DNA of 64,000 nucleotides from Streptomyces sp. TLI_105 (GTDB lineage: Bacteria > Actinomycetota > Actinomycetes > Streptomycetales > Streptomycetaceae). The notes under the pieces were generated by a model that worked only from the letters and a program-made list of their open reading frames with translations, did not search any database and was not told the origin of the DNA. A program made the position numbers and the translations under genes. The stretch spans positions 5,047,501-5,111,500 of the forward strand of contig NZ_FNSM01000001.1 in NCBI RefSeq assembly GCF_900105415.1. The letters run 5' to 3'. Of this stretch, positions 42,051 through 49,827 are shown piece by piece (positions within the stretch are counted from its first letter, which is position 1; each line of letters starts with the position of its first letter).

Positions 42051-43793
42051 GTGCGGCCTATCGGCAGCAAGTACCTGCTCGAGGAGCCGCTCGGCCGCGG
42101 CGCCACGGGCACCGTCTGGCGAGCCCGCCAGCGGGAGACGGCGGGCGCCGAGGCGGCCGTGCCCGGCCAGCCCGGCGAGACCGTCGCGATCAAGGTCCTC
42201 AAGGAGGAGCTGGCCAACGACGCGGACATCGTGATGCGCTTCCTGCGCGAGCGGTCCGTGCTGCTCCGGCTGACCCATCCGAACATCGTGCGCACCCGCG
42301 ACCTGGTCGTCGAGGGCGATGTCCTCGCCCTCGTCATGGACCTCGTCGAGGGCCCCGACCTGCACCGGTACATCAGGGAGAGCGGCCCGCTCACCCCGGT
42401 CGCCGCAGCCCTCCTCACCGCCCAGATCGCCGACGCGCTCGCCGCCAGCCACGCCGACGGCGTCGTCCACCGCGACCTCAAGCCGGCCAACGTCCTGCTC
42501 GCCGAGCAGGGCGGCGAGATGCACCCGATGCTGACCGACTTCGGCATCGCGCGCCTCGCGGACTCCCCGGGCCTGACCCGCACCCACGAGTTCGTCGGCA
42601 CGCCCGCGTACGTGGCGCCCGAGTCCGCCGAGGGCCGCCCGCAGACCTCCGCCGTCGACATCTACGGCGCCGGCATCCTCCTCTACGAGCTGGTCACCGG
42701 CCGGCCCCCGTTCGCGGGCGGCACCGCCCTGGAGGTCCTCCACCGCCACCTCAGCGAGGAGCCGCGCCGCCCCTCGACCGTGCCCGGGCCCCTGTGGACG
42801 GTCATAGAGCGCTGCCTCAGCAAGAACCCGGACCAGCGGCCGAGCGCCGTGAACCTCGCCCGGGGCCTGCGCGCGGTCGCCGCGGGCATCGGCGTGCACG
42901 CCACGCCCGCCCAGATCGAGGCGGCGGAGGGCGTGGGCGCGCTCCTCGCCCCGGACCCGGCGCCCGCGCCGGTCCCGGGCACCCCGGAGGCGCAGACCCC
43001 GGGCGCCGCCGACCCGACCCAGGTGCTGCCCACCGGCGCCGCCGGGGCCGGTGCCGGGACGCCCCCGCACTACGACCCCGCCGCCGCGACCAGCGTCATG
43101 CCGACCAGCGGCCCGGCGGGCGCCGCCGACCCGACGGCCGTCATGCCCCCCGTGCCGCCGCAGCCCCCCCAGTCCGGTCAGCCGGAGGAGCCGCACCCCT
43201 GGCAGAGCCAGCTGCGGCAGGTCCGCGACCGCAACGAGCAGACGCAGGTGCAGTACCTCGACCCGAGCGAGGACCCCCTGCGCCGCCGCCCGCAGCGCCA
43301 GCCGCAGCAGCCGCCGCAGGACGGCCGCCCCGGTGCGTACGGACAGCAGCCGCCCCAGCCGTACCAGCAGCAGCGCCCGGCCCCCCAGCGCCCCGCGCCC
43401 CAGCAGTACCAGCAGCAGCCGCAGCAGTACGCGCCCCCGCCGCCCCCGCAGCAGCAGTACGCGCCGCCCCAGCAGCAGTACGCGCCGCCGCAGCCGCCGC
43501 CCCAGGCCCCCGCGCCCCGCGAGCCGCGCCCGCCGCGCCAGCGCAGCGCGAACCCGGTGCGGATCCCCGGTCTCGGCTGCCTCAAGGGCTGCCTGATCAT
43601 GATCGTCCTGTTCGTGGTCGCCGGCTGGCTCGTCTGGGAGCTCACCCCGCTCCAGGACTGGGTCGCCCAGGGCAAGGGCTACTGGGAGGCCATCGGCGAC
43701 GGCATCTCGTCGTTCACCACCTGGTTCTCCGAACTGTTCGACAGCGCGAAGACGAGCACGGGAACGGGTGCTACCGGCGGTACGGGGCAGTAA
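42051..43793 (+). CDS. pkaA: Ser/Thr protein kinase PkaA
   Basis: The 580-residue Hanks-type kinase has a glycine loop LGRGATGTVW, ATP lysine K48, catalytic D142 in VVHRDLKPANVLL, and DFG in LTDFGIARLAD. After the kinase domain (to about 275) come a Thr/Pro/Ala linker, a strongly Pro/Gln/Tyr-rich segment (about 400-500) and one transmembrane helix near residues 513-532 (CLIMIVLFVVAGWLVWEL), leaving a short external tail. The tandem order with a second kinase and prfB matches Streptomyces pkaA-pkaB. GTG 42051 follows CAGGGAG eight bases upstream; a long upstream frame is non-coding. Confidence 0.92.
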   Translation: MRPIGSKYLLEEPLGRGATGTVWRARQRETAGAEAAVPGQPGETVAIKVLKEELANDADIVMRFLRERSVLLRLTHPNIVRTRDLVVEGDVLALVMDLVEGPDLHRYIRESGPLTPVAAALLTAQIADALAASHADGVVHRDLKPANVLLAEQGGEMHPMLTDFGIARLADSPGLTRTHEFVGTPAYVAPESAEGRPQTSAVDIYGAGILLYELVTGRPPFAGGTALEVLHRHLSEEPRRPSTVPGPLWTVIERCLSKNPDQRPSAVNLARGLRAVAAGIGVHATPAQIEAAEGVGALLAPDPAPAPVPGTPEAQTPGAADPTQVLPTGAAGAGAGTPPHYDPAAATSVMPTSGPAGAADPTAVMPPVPPQPPQSGQPEEPHPWQSQLRQVRDRNEQTQVQYLDPSEDPLRRRPQRQPQQPPQDGRPGAYGQQPPQPYQQQRPAPQRPAPQQYQQQPQQYAPPPPPQQQYAPPQQQYAPPQPPPQAPAPREPRPPRQRSANPVRIPGLGCLKGCLIMIVLFVVAGWLVWELTPLQDWVAQGKGYWEAIGDGISSFTTWFSELFDSAKTSTGTGATGGTGQ

Positions 43794-43806
43794 CACTGCC
43801 GATTTG

Positions 43807-43842
43807 TCGACTTCCGAGGGGTGATTTCCCCTCGGAGGTCGA
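43807..43842 (+). terminator. terminator between pkaA and pkaB
   Basis: A 15-bp stem with one wobble (TCGACTTCCGAGGGG / CCCCTCGGAGGTCGA) and a six-base loop TGATTT starts 13 bases after pkaA. It lacks a T-run but is the only strong structure here. It implies that pkaB has its own promoter. Confidence 0.8.
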
Positions 43843-43862
43843 GACCGGCGGCCGTGGACGCG

Positions 43863-43868
43863 TAGCTT
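43863..43868 (+). promoter_or_regulatory. candidate -10 element of pkaB
   Basis: TAGCTT fits the TANNNT pattern and lies 32 bases before the TTG start, downstream of the pkaA terminator. No good -35 is visible because the preceding bases form the terminator stem. Confidence 0.4.
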
Positions 43869-43900
43869 TGTCGAGAACCGCAGCCGCTGAGGGAGCAGTC

Positions 43901-45139
43901 TTGGCACGGAACATCGGCAGCCGCTACACCGCCCACCAGATCCTCGGGCGGGGCAGCGCCGGAACGGTGTGGCTCGGCGAGGGACCCGAAGGGCCCGTCG
44001 CCGTCAAACTGCTGCGCGAGGACCTGGCCTCCGACCAGGAACTCGTCAGCCGCTTCGTCCAGGAGCGGACCGCACTGCTCGGCCTCGACCACCCCCGGGT
44101 CGTCAAGGTCCGCGACCTCGTCGTCGACGGCAACGACCTCGCCCTCGTCATGGACCTCGTCCGCGGCACCGACCTGCGCACCCGGCTCGACCGGGAGCGG
44201 CGGCTCGCCCCCGAGGCCGCCGTCGCGATCGTCGCCGACGTCGCCGAGGCCCTCGCCGCCGCGCACGCCGCCGGCGTCGTCCACCGGGACGTCAAGCCGG
44301 AGAACATCCTGCTCGACATGGAGGGCCCGCTCGGCCCCGGCGGCGCCCACCCCGCCCTCCTCACCGACTTCGGCGTCGCCAAGCTGATCGACACCCCCGG
44401 CCGCACCAAGGCCACCCGGATCATCGGCACCCCCGACTACCTCGCCCCCGAGATCGTCGAAGGCCTCCCGCCGCGCGCCGCCGTCGACATCTACGCCCTC
44501 GCGACCGTCCTGTACGAGCTGCTGGCCGGCTTCACCCCGTTCGGCGGCGGCCACCCCGGGGCGGTCCTGCGCCGCCACGTCACCGAGACCGTCGTCCCGC
44601 TGCCCGGCATCCCCGAGGAGCTGTGGCAGACGATCGTCCAGTGCCTCGCCAAGGCCCCCGCCTCCCGACTGCGCGCCTCCGAGCTCGCCGCCCGCCTCGG
44701 GGACGTCCTGCCGCTGCTCAAGGGCATCCCGCCGCTGGACGTCGACGAGCCGGGCGCGGAACCGGCCCCGGAGCCGTACGAGGAGGACACGTACGCCACC
44801 GCCACGGGCGCGGGCGAGCCGGGCCCCCGCCGCGCCGCCGTCCCGCTCGTCCCCGGCGCCTCCGCCGACTCCAACCGCGACACCCACACCTCCATGCGGG
44901 TCCCGGCCCCCGACGAGCTCTCCGGCGGCCCCCTCGGCACCGCCCGCGCCCCGCGCCCCTCCGGCGCCCGCCGCCCCGGCTCGGCCCGCCACAAGGCGGG
45001 CGCGGTCCGCAAGAGAAGGATCACCCTCACCGTCGCGGCGGTCGTGGTCGCGGGCGCGCTCGGCGTCGGCGGCTACCTGGCGGCCTCCGGCGACGGGGAG
45101 ACCCCGCCACAGGACTCCAAGCAGTCCTCCCAGCCGTAG
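43901..45139 (+). CDS. pkaB: Ser/Thr protein kinase PkaB
   Basis: The 412-residue Hanks-type kinase has a glycine loop LGRGSAGTVW, ATP lysine K36, catalytic D130 in VVHRDVKPENILL, and DFG in LTDFGVAKLID. A Pro/Arg-rich linker leads to one transmembrane helix close to the C-terminus (about 370-392) and a short external tail. The best start is TTG at 43901, six bases after GAGGGAG; frames that extend upstream run through the pkaA terminator. It is paired with pkaA, and the two are commonly adjacent in Streptomyces. Confidence 0.92.
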   Translation: MARNIGSRYTAHQILGRGSAGTVWLGEGPEGPVAVKLLREDLASDQELVSRFVQERTALLGLDHPRVVKVRDLVVDGNDLALVMDLVRGTDLRTRLDRERRLAPEAAVAIVADVAEALAAAHAAGVVHRDVKPENILLDMEGPLGPGGAHPALLTDFGVAKLIDTPGRTKATRIIGTPDYLAPEIVEGLPPRAAVDIYALATVLYELLAGFTPFGGGHPGAVLRRHVTETVVPLPGIPEELWQTIVQCLAKAPASRLRASELAARLGDVLPLLKGIPPLDVDEPGAEPAPEPYEEDTYATATGAGEPGPRRAAVPLVPGASADSNRDTHTSMRVPAPDELSGGPLGTARAPRPSGARRPGSARHKAGAVRKRRITLTVAAVVVAGALGVGGYLAASGDGETPPQDSKQSSQP

Positions 45140-45200
45140 GGCCCGGCAGGACCCCGACCCCGGGTGTCAGCCGTAGGTTCGGCTCCTGGCCCGGAGCCGT

Positions 45201-45213
45201 TACGCTGGACGCG
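45201..45213 (+). promoter_or_regulatory. prfB promoter, probably giving a leaderless mRNA
   Basis: TACGCT at 45201-45206 is a good TANNNT -10 element and ends six bases before the GTG start of prfB, so transcription would start at or next to the start codon. No ribosome-binding site lies at the normal distance. The -35 region is unclear. Confidence 0.55.
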
Positions 45214-46316
45214 TGGCAGTCGTCGATGTATCCGAAGAGCTGAAGTCCCTCTCCTCGACCATGGGGTCGATCGAGGCCGTCCTGGACCTCGAGAAGCTGA
45301 GGGCCGACATCGCCGTGCTCGAAGAGCAGGCCGCGGCCCCGTCCCTGTGGGACGACCCGGAGGCGGCGCAGAAGATCACGAGCAAGCTTTCGCACCTCCA
45401 GGCCGAGGTCCGCAAGGCCGAGACCCTGCGCGGCCGGATCGACGACCTCGCGGTGCTCTTCGAGCTCGCCGAGGAGATGGACGACGCGGACACCCTCGCC
45501 GAGGCCGAGGCGGAGCTGGGCTCCGTCCGCAAGGCGCTCGACGAGATGGAGGTCCGCACCCTCCTCTCCGGCGAGTACGACGAGCGCGAGGCCCTGGTCA
45601 ACATCCGGGCCGAGGCCGGCGGCGTCGACGCCTCCGACTTCGCCGAGCGGCTCCAGCGCATGTACCTGCGCTGGGCGGAGCGCCACGGCTACCCGACGGA
45701 GATCTACGAGACCTCGTACGCGGAAGAGGCGGGCATCAAGTCCACCACCTTCGTGGTCAAGGCCCCGTACGCCTACGGCACGCTCTCCGTCGAGCAGGGC
45801 ACCCACCGGCTCGTCCGCATCTCGCCCTTCGACAACCAGGGCCGCCGTCAGACCTCCTTCGCCGGCGTCGAGATCCTGCCGGTCGTCGAGTCCTCCGACC
45901 ACGTCGAGATCGACGAGTCCGAGCTGCGCGTCGACGTGTACCGCGCCTCGGGCCCCGGCGGTCAGGGCGTCAACACGACCGACTCGGCCGTGCGCATCAC
46001 GCACCTCCCGACCGGCATCGTCGTCTCCTGCCAGAACGAGCGCTCCCAGATCCAGAACAAGGCGAGCGCCATGAACGTCCTCCAGGCCAAGCTCCTGGAG
46101 CGCCAGCGCCAGGAGGAGCGGGCCAAGATGGACGCCCTCAAGGACAGCGGCAGCTCCTGGGGCAACCAGATGCGTTCGTACGTGCTCCACCCGTACCAGA
46201 TGGTCAAGGACCTCCGTACGGAGTTCGAGGTCGGCAACCCGCAGTCCGTGCTGGACGGCGAGATCGACGGCTTCCTGGAGGCGGGCATCCGCTGGCGCAA
46301 GCAGCAGGACAAGTAA
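45213..46316 (+). CDS. prfB: peptide chain release factor 2
   Basis: The 367-residue class I release factor carries the catalytic GGQ in [22 protein letters not shown] and is of RF2 type. The frame is continuous from the GTG start, so the programmed +1 frameshift used in E. coli prfB is absent. RF2 terminates at UGA and UAA, and UGA is the dominant stop in this GC-rich genome. It sits upstream of ftsE-ftsX, as usual in actinobacteria, although two small genes intervene here. Confidence 0.97.
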   Translation: MAVVDVSEELKSLSSTMGSIEAVLDLEKLRADIAVLEEQAAAPSLWDDPEAAQKITSKLSHLQAEVRKAETLRGRIDDLAVLFELAEEMDDADTLAEAEAELGSVRKALDEMEVRTLLSGEYDEREALVNIRAEAGGVDASDFAERLQRMYLRWAERHGYPTEIYETSYAEEAGIKSTTFVVKAPYAYGTLSVEQGTHRLVRISPFDNQGRRQTSFAGVEILPVVESSDHVEIDESELRVDVYRASGPGGQGVNTTDSAVRITHLPTGIVVSCQNERSQIQNKASAMNVLQAKLLERQRQEERAKMDALKDSGSSWGNQMRSYVLHPYQMVKDLRTEFEVGNPQSVLDGEIDGFLEAGIRWRKQQDK

Positions 46317-46333
46317 CCCCTTCGTGGTTCCGG

Positions 46334-46365
46334 CCGGGCCCCGCACCTTTCGGTGCGGGGCCCGG
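46334..46365 (+). terminator. terminator after prfB
   Basis: A perfect 14-bp GC-rich stem (CCGGGCCCCGCACC / GGTGCGGGGCCCGG) with a TTTC loop begins 17 bases after the prfB stop. There is no T-run, as is common in Streptomyces. Confidence 0.9.
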
Positions 46366-46696
46366 TGCCGTTCCGCGGCCTCCCGCGCATTCGCTGACGC
46401 AAGCGGCGGCAAGGCCGTCGGGACGCTTTGTCGACAAGGGAACTGCCGCCGTCGAGCCCGGAGTTCAGGGTTTACGTCACAGTTGCATCGTCGCATGTCG
46501 GTCACCTGGTGATCTTTCGGGCATCGCACGCGCAACGACCTTGACGCCTCATCGGAAACTCGGAAGGGTGGCGTACTGGCATGCGCTTTTCTGGGACGCG
46601 TGTGAACGGGGGCCGGTCCAGTCGTGACACCGCCCCTGCCGCGCGGGGCCCGAGCGCTGCCCCATGACGAGATGAGCTACTGGGGGTAGCAGCCAG
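46366..46696 (+). promoter_or_regulatory. upstream region of the Ser-rich surface protein gene
   Basis: This 331-base, relatively AT-rich spacer has no gene. It contains TTGACG at 46541-46546 as a possible -35, but a matching -10 was not identified. The GTTTACGTCACAGTTGC segment near 46470-46490 looks regulatory without matching a known site. Confidence 0.3.
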
Positions 46697-47668
46697 ATGA
46701 CCAACAAGACGCGAGTCCGCCTGGTGCGGATCGCGGCCAGTGCCGTGATCGTCGCCGGTGCGTCCCTGACGGCGGCCGGTGCCGCGCAGGCCGTCGGCGG
46801 GTTCGGAACCGAGACGACCCAGGACGTGGGTATCGGTATCCAGGAAGGCGAGGGAGACGTCAACGGCATCATCGGCGGCATCTCCGGCGCCGACGATTCC
46901 TCGGCGTCGGGTGACGAGTCGTCGTCGTCCACGTCGTCCTCGGGTGACCAGTCGTCCTCGGCGTCGGGTGACGAGTCGTCGTCCTCGACGTCGTCCTCGG
47001 GTGACCAGTCGTCCTCGGCGTCGGGTGACGAGTCGTCGTCGTCCACGTCGTCCTCGGGTGACCAGTCGTCCTCGGCGTCGGGTGACGAGTCGTCGTCCTC
47101 GACGTCGTCCTCGGGTGACCAGTCCTCCTCGACGTCGTCCTCGGGTGACCAGTCCTCGTCCACGTCGTCGTCGGGCGACCAGTCGTCCTCGACGTCGTCG
47201 TCGGGTGACCAGTCGTCCTCGACGTCGTCGTCGGGTGACCAGTCGTCCTCGACCTCGTCGTCGGGCGACCAGTCCTCGTCCACGTCGTCGTCGGGCGACC
47301 AGTCGTCCTCGACCTCGTCGGGCGACCAGTCCTCGTCCACCTCGACGTCGACCTCGGGCGACCAGTCGTCGTCCACGTCGACGTCGACCTCCGGCACGAC
47401 CGGGAGCGGCACCAGCGGCTCCGACGGTGGCGCCGGCACCTGCACCGTCGACCTCGACGGCGCCGAGTGCGTGGACACCCCGAACAACACCGACCCCAAC
47501 CAGGGCGGCTCGCAGCCGGTCCAGCAGGGTGAGGCGAAGGAGGAGCTCGCCGAGACCGGTGCGGCCGAGACCTCGTTCCTGATCATCGGTGCCGCCACCA
47601 TGATCGCCGGCGGCATCGGCTTCCGCATGCTGCCGCGTCTCGTCGGCGGCGGCCGCGCCGCCGTCTGA
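46697..47668 (+). CDS. Ser-rich repeat surface protein with LAETG sortase signal
   Basis: The 323-residue protein has a signal peptide (residues 1-32, cleavage near AAGAAQA) and a short folded segment with Gly/Ile repeats. About 165 residues of low-complexity Ser/Thr/Asp/Gln repeats follow (units such as SSSTSSSGDQ), then a small Cys-containing segment (TCTVDLDGAEC). The C-terminal cell-wall sorting signal is LAETG, a hydrophobic stretch, then RMLPRLVGGGRAAV. LAXTG is recognised by class E sortases in Streptomyces (family knowledge), so covalent anchoring to peptidoglycan is expected. The Ser repeat is a plausible glycosylated stalk. No sortase gene is nearby. Confidence 0.88.
   Translation: MTNKTRVRLVRIAASAVIVAGASLTAAGAAQAVGGFGTETTQDVGIGIQEGEGDVNGIIGGISGADDSSASGDESSSSTSSSGDQSSSASGDESSSSTSSSGDQSSSASGDESSSSTSSSGDQSSSASGDESSSSTSSSGDQSSSTSSSGDQSSSTSSSGDQSSSTSSSGDQSSSTSSSGDQSSSTSSSGDQSSSTSSSGDQSSSTSSGDQSSSTSTSTSGDQSSSTSTSTSGTTGSGTSGSDGGAGTCTVDLDGAECVDTPNNTDPNQGGSQPVQQGEAKEELAETGAAETSFLIIGAATMIAGGIGFRMLPRLVGGGRAAV
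46897..47395 (+). repeat. coding Ser-rich tandem repeat
   Basis: About 500 bases alternate between TCGTCGTCGGGCGACCAG-like units and TCGTCCTCGACG-like units, 30-33 bases long. They encode (S/T)n-GDQ or (S)n-GDE blocks. The frame is open throughout. Near-identical copies suggest expansion and contraction by slippage or recombination. Confidence 0.9.
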
Positions 47669-47697
47669 GGCATTCGCCCGGACGCGTGACGCACGAC

Positions 47698-47729
47698 GAA
47701 GGGCCGGGGAGCTCGCTCCCCGGCCCTTC
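47698..47729. terminator. bidirectional terminator
   Basis: A perfect 14-bp stem (GAAGGGCCGGGGAG / CTCCCCGGCCCTTC) with a CTCG loop lies between the convergent Ser-rich surface protein gene and the small zinc-ribbon gene. Confidence 0.92.
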
Positions 47730-47747
47730 TCGCACATCCGGCTCGGG

Positions 47748-47930
47748 CTACACCGTCTGGACGGCCGCGAGCAGCGCGATCGCCGCGAGCAGGGCGATCG
47801 CCAACGTCAGCAGCATCGCGGGGGACAGCCCCTGAGGGGTCAGACGCTCCCGGTTCGCGCGGCAGACGGGACAGCGGCCCTCGGCGACCGGGGCCGCGCA
47901 GTTGGCGCACACCAGTCGGTCGTAGGTCAT
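47748..47930 (-). CDS. small zinc-ribbon membrane protein
   Basis: The 60-residue protein has two CxxC pairs in its first half (LVCANCAAPVAEGRCPVCRAN), an expected zinc ribbon, and a C-terminal transmembrane helix (MLLTLAIALLAAIALLAAV). The ATG at 47930 is preceded by an excellent GGAGGAGGAG ribosome-binding site, which also rejects the longer upstream frame. Such small zinc-ribbon/TM proteins are conserved hypotheticals in Streptomyces. It is divergent from ftsE. Confidence 0.85.
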   Translation of the reverse strand: MTYDRLVCANCAAPVAEGRCPVCRANRERLTPQGLSPAMLLTLAIALLAAIALLAAVQTV

Positions 47931-48123
47931 GCGCTCTCCTCCTCCCGCACTGGGGTACACACCAGGACAACGTCCGGGGGGATCGGGACGTTCCCCTACC
48001 ACTGTGCCAGCTCCGCGGCGTTTCGGCGCGCCCCGCCGGATTGCCCGGCTTCCGTCCGCAGGGGCCAAAAAGGATAAAAGGCGCAAGCCGGGACCGCGAC
48101 TGCACGGGCCATCCCAGGTCGCG

Positions 48124-48129
48124 TAAGGT
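48124..48129 (+). promoter_or_regulatory. candidate -10 element of ftsE-ftsX
   Basis: TAAGGT fits a housekeeping -10. An 18-base spacer separates it from CTGCAC at 48100-48105, a weak -35. It lies 36 bases before the ftsE GTG. Confidence 0.45.
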
Positions 48130-48165
48130 CACGCACACCTACTCCCGGCCGACCGTGGTGCATCC

Positions 48166-48855
48166 GTGATCCGATTCGACAACGTCTCCAAGTCCTATCC
48201 GAAGCAGAGCCGCCCCGCGCTCCGGGACGTCTCCCTGGAGATCGAGAAGGGCGAGTTCGTCTTCCTCGTCGGTTCCTCCGGCTCCGGAAAGTCGACTTTC
48301 CTGCGACTGCTCCTGCGCGAGGAGCGCGCCAGCCAGGGCCAGGTGCACGTCCTCGGCAAGGACCTGGCCCGGCTCTCCAACTGGAAGGTGCCGCAGATGC
48401 GGCGTCAACTGGGCACCGTCTTCCAGGACTTCCGCCTGCTGCCCAACAAGACCGTCGCCGAGAACGTGGCCTTCGCCCAGGAGGTCATCGGCAAGCCGCG
48501 CGGTGAGATCCGCAAGGCCGTGCCGCAGGTGCTCGACCTGGTCGGACTCGGCGGCAAGGAGGACCGGATGCCGGGCGAGCTCTCGGGTGGTGAGCAGCAG
48601 CGCGTCGCCATCGCGCGCGCCTTCGTCAACCGGCCGATGCTGCTGATCGCCGACGAGCCCACCGGCAACCTCGACCCGCAGACCTCCGTCGGCATCATGA
48701 AGCTGCTCGACCGGATCAACAGGACAGGGACCACCGTCGTCATGGCGACCCACGACCAGAACATCGTCGACCAGATGCGCAAGCGCGTCATCGAGCTCGA
48801 AAAGGGCCGTCTCGTCCGTGACCAGGCGCGCGGCGTCTACGGATACCAGCACTGA
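48166..48855 (+). CDS. ftsE: cell division ABC transporter ATPase FtsE
   Basis: The 229-residue ABC ATPase has Walker [11 protein letters not shown]-loop FQDFRLL, signature [14 protein letters not shown], Walker [13 protein letters not shown] and an H-loop ATHD. With FtsX it forms a complex that does not transport but activates cell-wall hydrolases at division (family knowledge). It starts at GTG 48166 and is followed 21 bases later by ftsX. Confidence 0.96.
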   Translation: MIRFDNVSKSYPKQSRPALRDVSLEIEKGEFVFLVGSSGSGKSTFLRLLLREERASQGQVHVLGKDLARLSNWKVPQMRRQLGTVFQDFRLLPNKTVAENVAFAQEVIGKPRGEIRKAVPQVLDLVGLGGKEDRMPGELSGGEQQRVAIARAFVNRPMLLIADEPTGNLDPQTSVGIMKLLDRINRTGTTVVMATHDQNIVDQMRKRVIELEKGRLVRDQARGVYGYQH

Positions 48856-48876
48856 CGGCGGGGGAATCAGAACACC

Positions 48877-49794
48877 ATGCGCGCTCAGTTCGTGCTCTCC
48901 GAGATCGGTGTCGGTCTCCGGCGCAATCTCACGATGACCTTCGCCGTCATCGTCTCCGTGGCCCTCTCGCTCGCCCTCTTCGGCGGTGCCCTGCTCATGC
49001 GCGAGCAGGTCAGCACGATGAAGGACTACTGGTACGACAAGGTCAACGTCTCCATCTTCCTCTGCAACAAGGCGGACGCGGCCACGGCGGCCAAGTGCGC
49101 CAAGGGCGCGGTCACCGGCCAGCAGAAGGAGCAGATCGAGGCCGATCTGAGGAAGATGGACATCGTCGAGGACGTCCAGCACGAGTCGGCCGACCAGGCG
49201 TTCAAGCACTACAAGGAGCAGTACGGCGACACCGCCATCGCCTCCGTGGTGACGCCGGACCAGATGCAGGAGTCGTTCCGGGTCAAGCTCAAGGACCCGG
49301 AGAAGTACAAGGTCGTCGCCACGGCCTTCGCCGGCCGCGACGGCGTCGAGTCGGTCCAGGACCAGCGGAACATCCTGCAGAACCTCTTCGACCTGATGAA
49401 CGGCATGAACATCGCCGCCCTCGGCGTCATGGGCCTGATGCTGATCATCGCGCTGATGCTGATCGTCAACACCGTTCGCGTCTCGGCCTTCAGCCGCCGC
49501 CGCGAGACCGGCATCATGCGGCTCGTCGGCGCGTCCAGCTTCTACATCCAGATGCCGTTCATCATGGAGGCCGCCTTCGCCGGGCTCCTCGGCGGCGGCG
49601 TCGCCTGTGTGCTGCTGCTCGTCGGCCGGTACTTCCTGATCGACCACGGCATCGCGCTCGCCGAGAAGATGCAGCTGGTCAACTTCATCGGCTGGGACGC
49701 CGTCCTCGCCAAGCTGCCGCTGGTGATCGCCATCGGGCTCCTCATGCCCGCCGTGGCCGCCTTCATCGCGCTGCGCAAGTACCTGAAGGTTTGA
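48877..49794 (+). CDS. ftsX: cell division protein FtsX
   Basis: The 305-residue membrane protein has four transmembrane segments (about 20-45, 180-202, 225-250, 272-298) and one large extracellular loop between the first two. It contains the cytoplasmic FSRRRETGIMRLVGASSFYIQMPF motif. It is the membrane partner of FtsE. Its stop codon TGA (49792-49794) lies inside a GTTTGAC repeat that marks the left edge of an insertion element, so the element inserted without changing the protein. Confidence 0.96.
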   Translation: MRAQFVLSEIGVGLRRNLTMTFAVIVSVALSLALFGGALLMREQVSTMKDYWYDKVNVSIFLCNKADAATAAKCAKGAVTGQQKEQIEADLRKMDIVEDVQHESADQAFKHYKEQYGDTAIASVVTPDQMQESFRVKLKDPEKYKVVATAFAGRDGVESVQDQRNILQNLFDLMNGMNIAALGVMGLMLIIALMLIVNTVRVSAFSRRRETGIMRLVGASSFYIQMPFIMEAAFAGLLGGGVACVLLLVGRYFLIDHGIALAEKMQLVNFIGWDAVLAKLPLVIAIGLLMPAVAAFIALRKYLKV

Positions 49795-49827
49795 CTGCTC
49801 CCCGCCCCTAGGAGGGGGATTTCTGGC

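Noticed and set aside
45213..46316. Programmed frameshift in prfB
   Set aside because: The frame is continuous from the GTG start to the stop, with no early in-frame TGA.
46897..47395. CRISPR-like regular repeats
   Set aside because: The repeats are in-frame Ser-rich codons with no unique spacers, and no cas genes are present.
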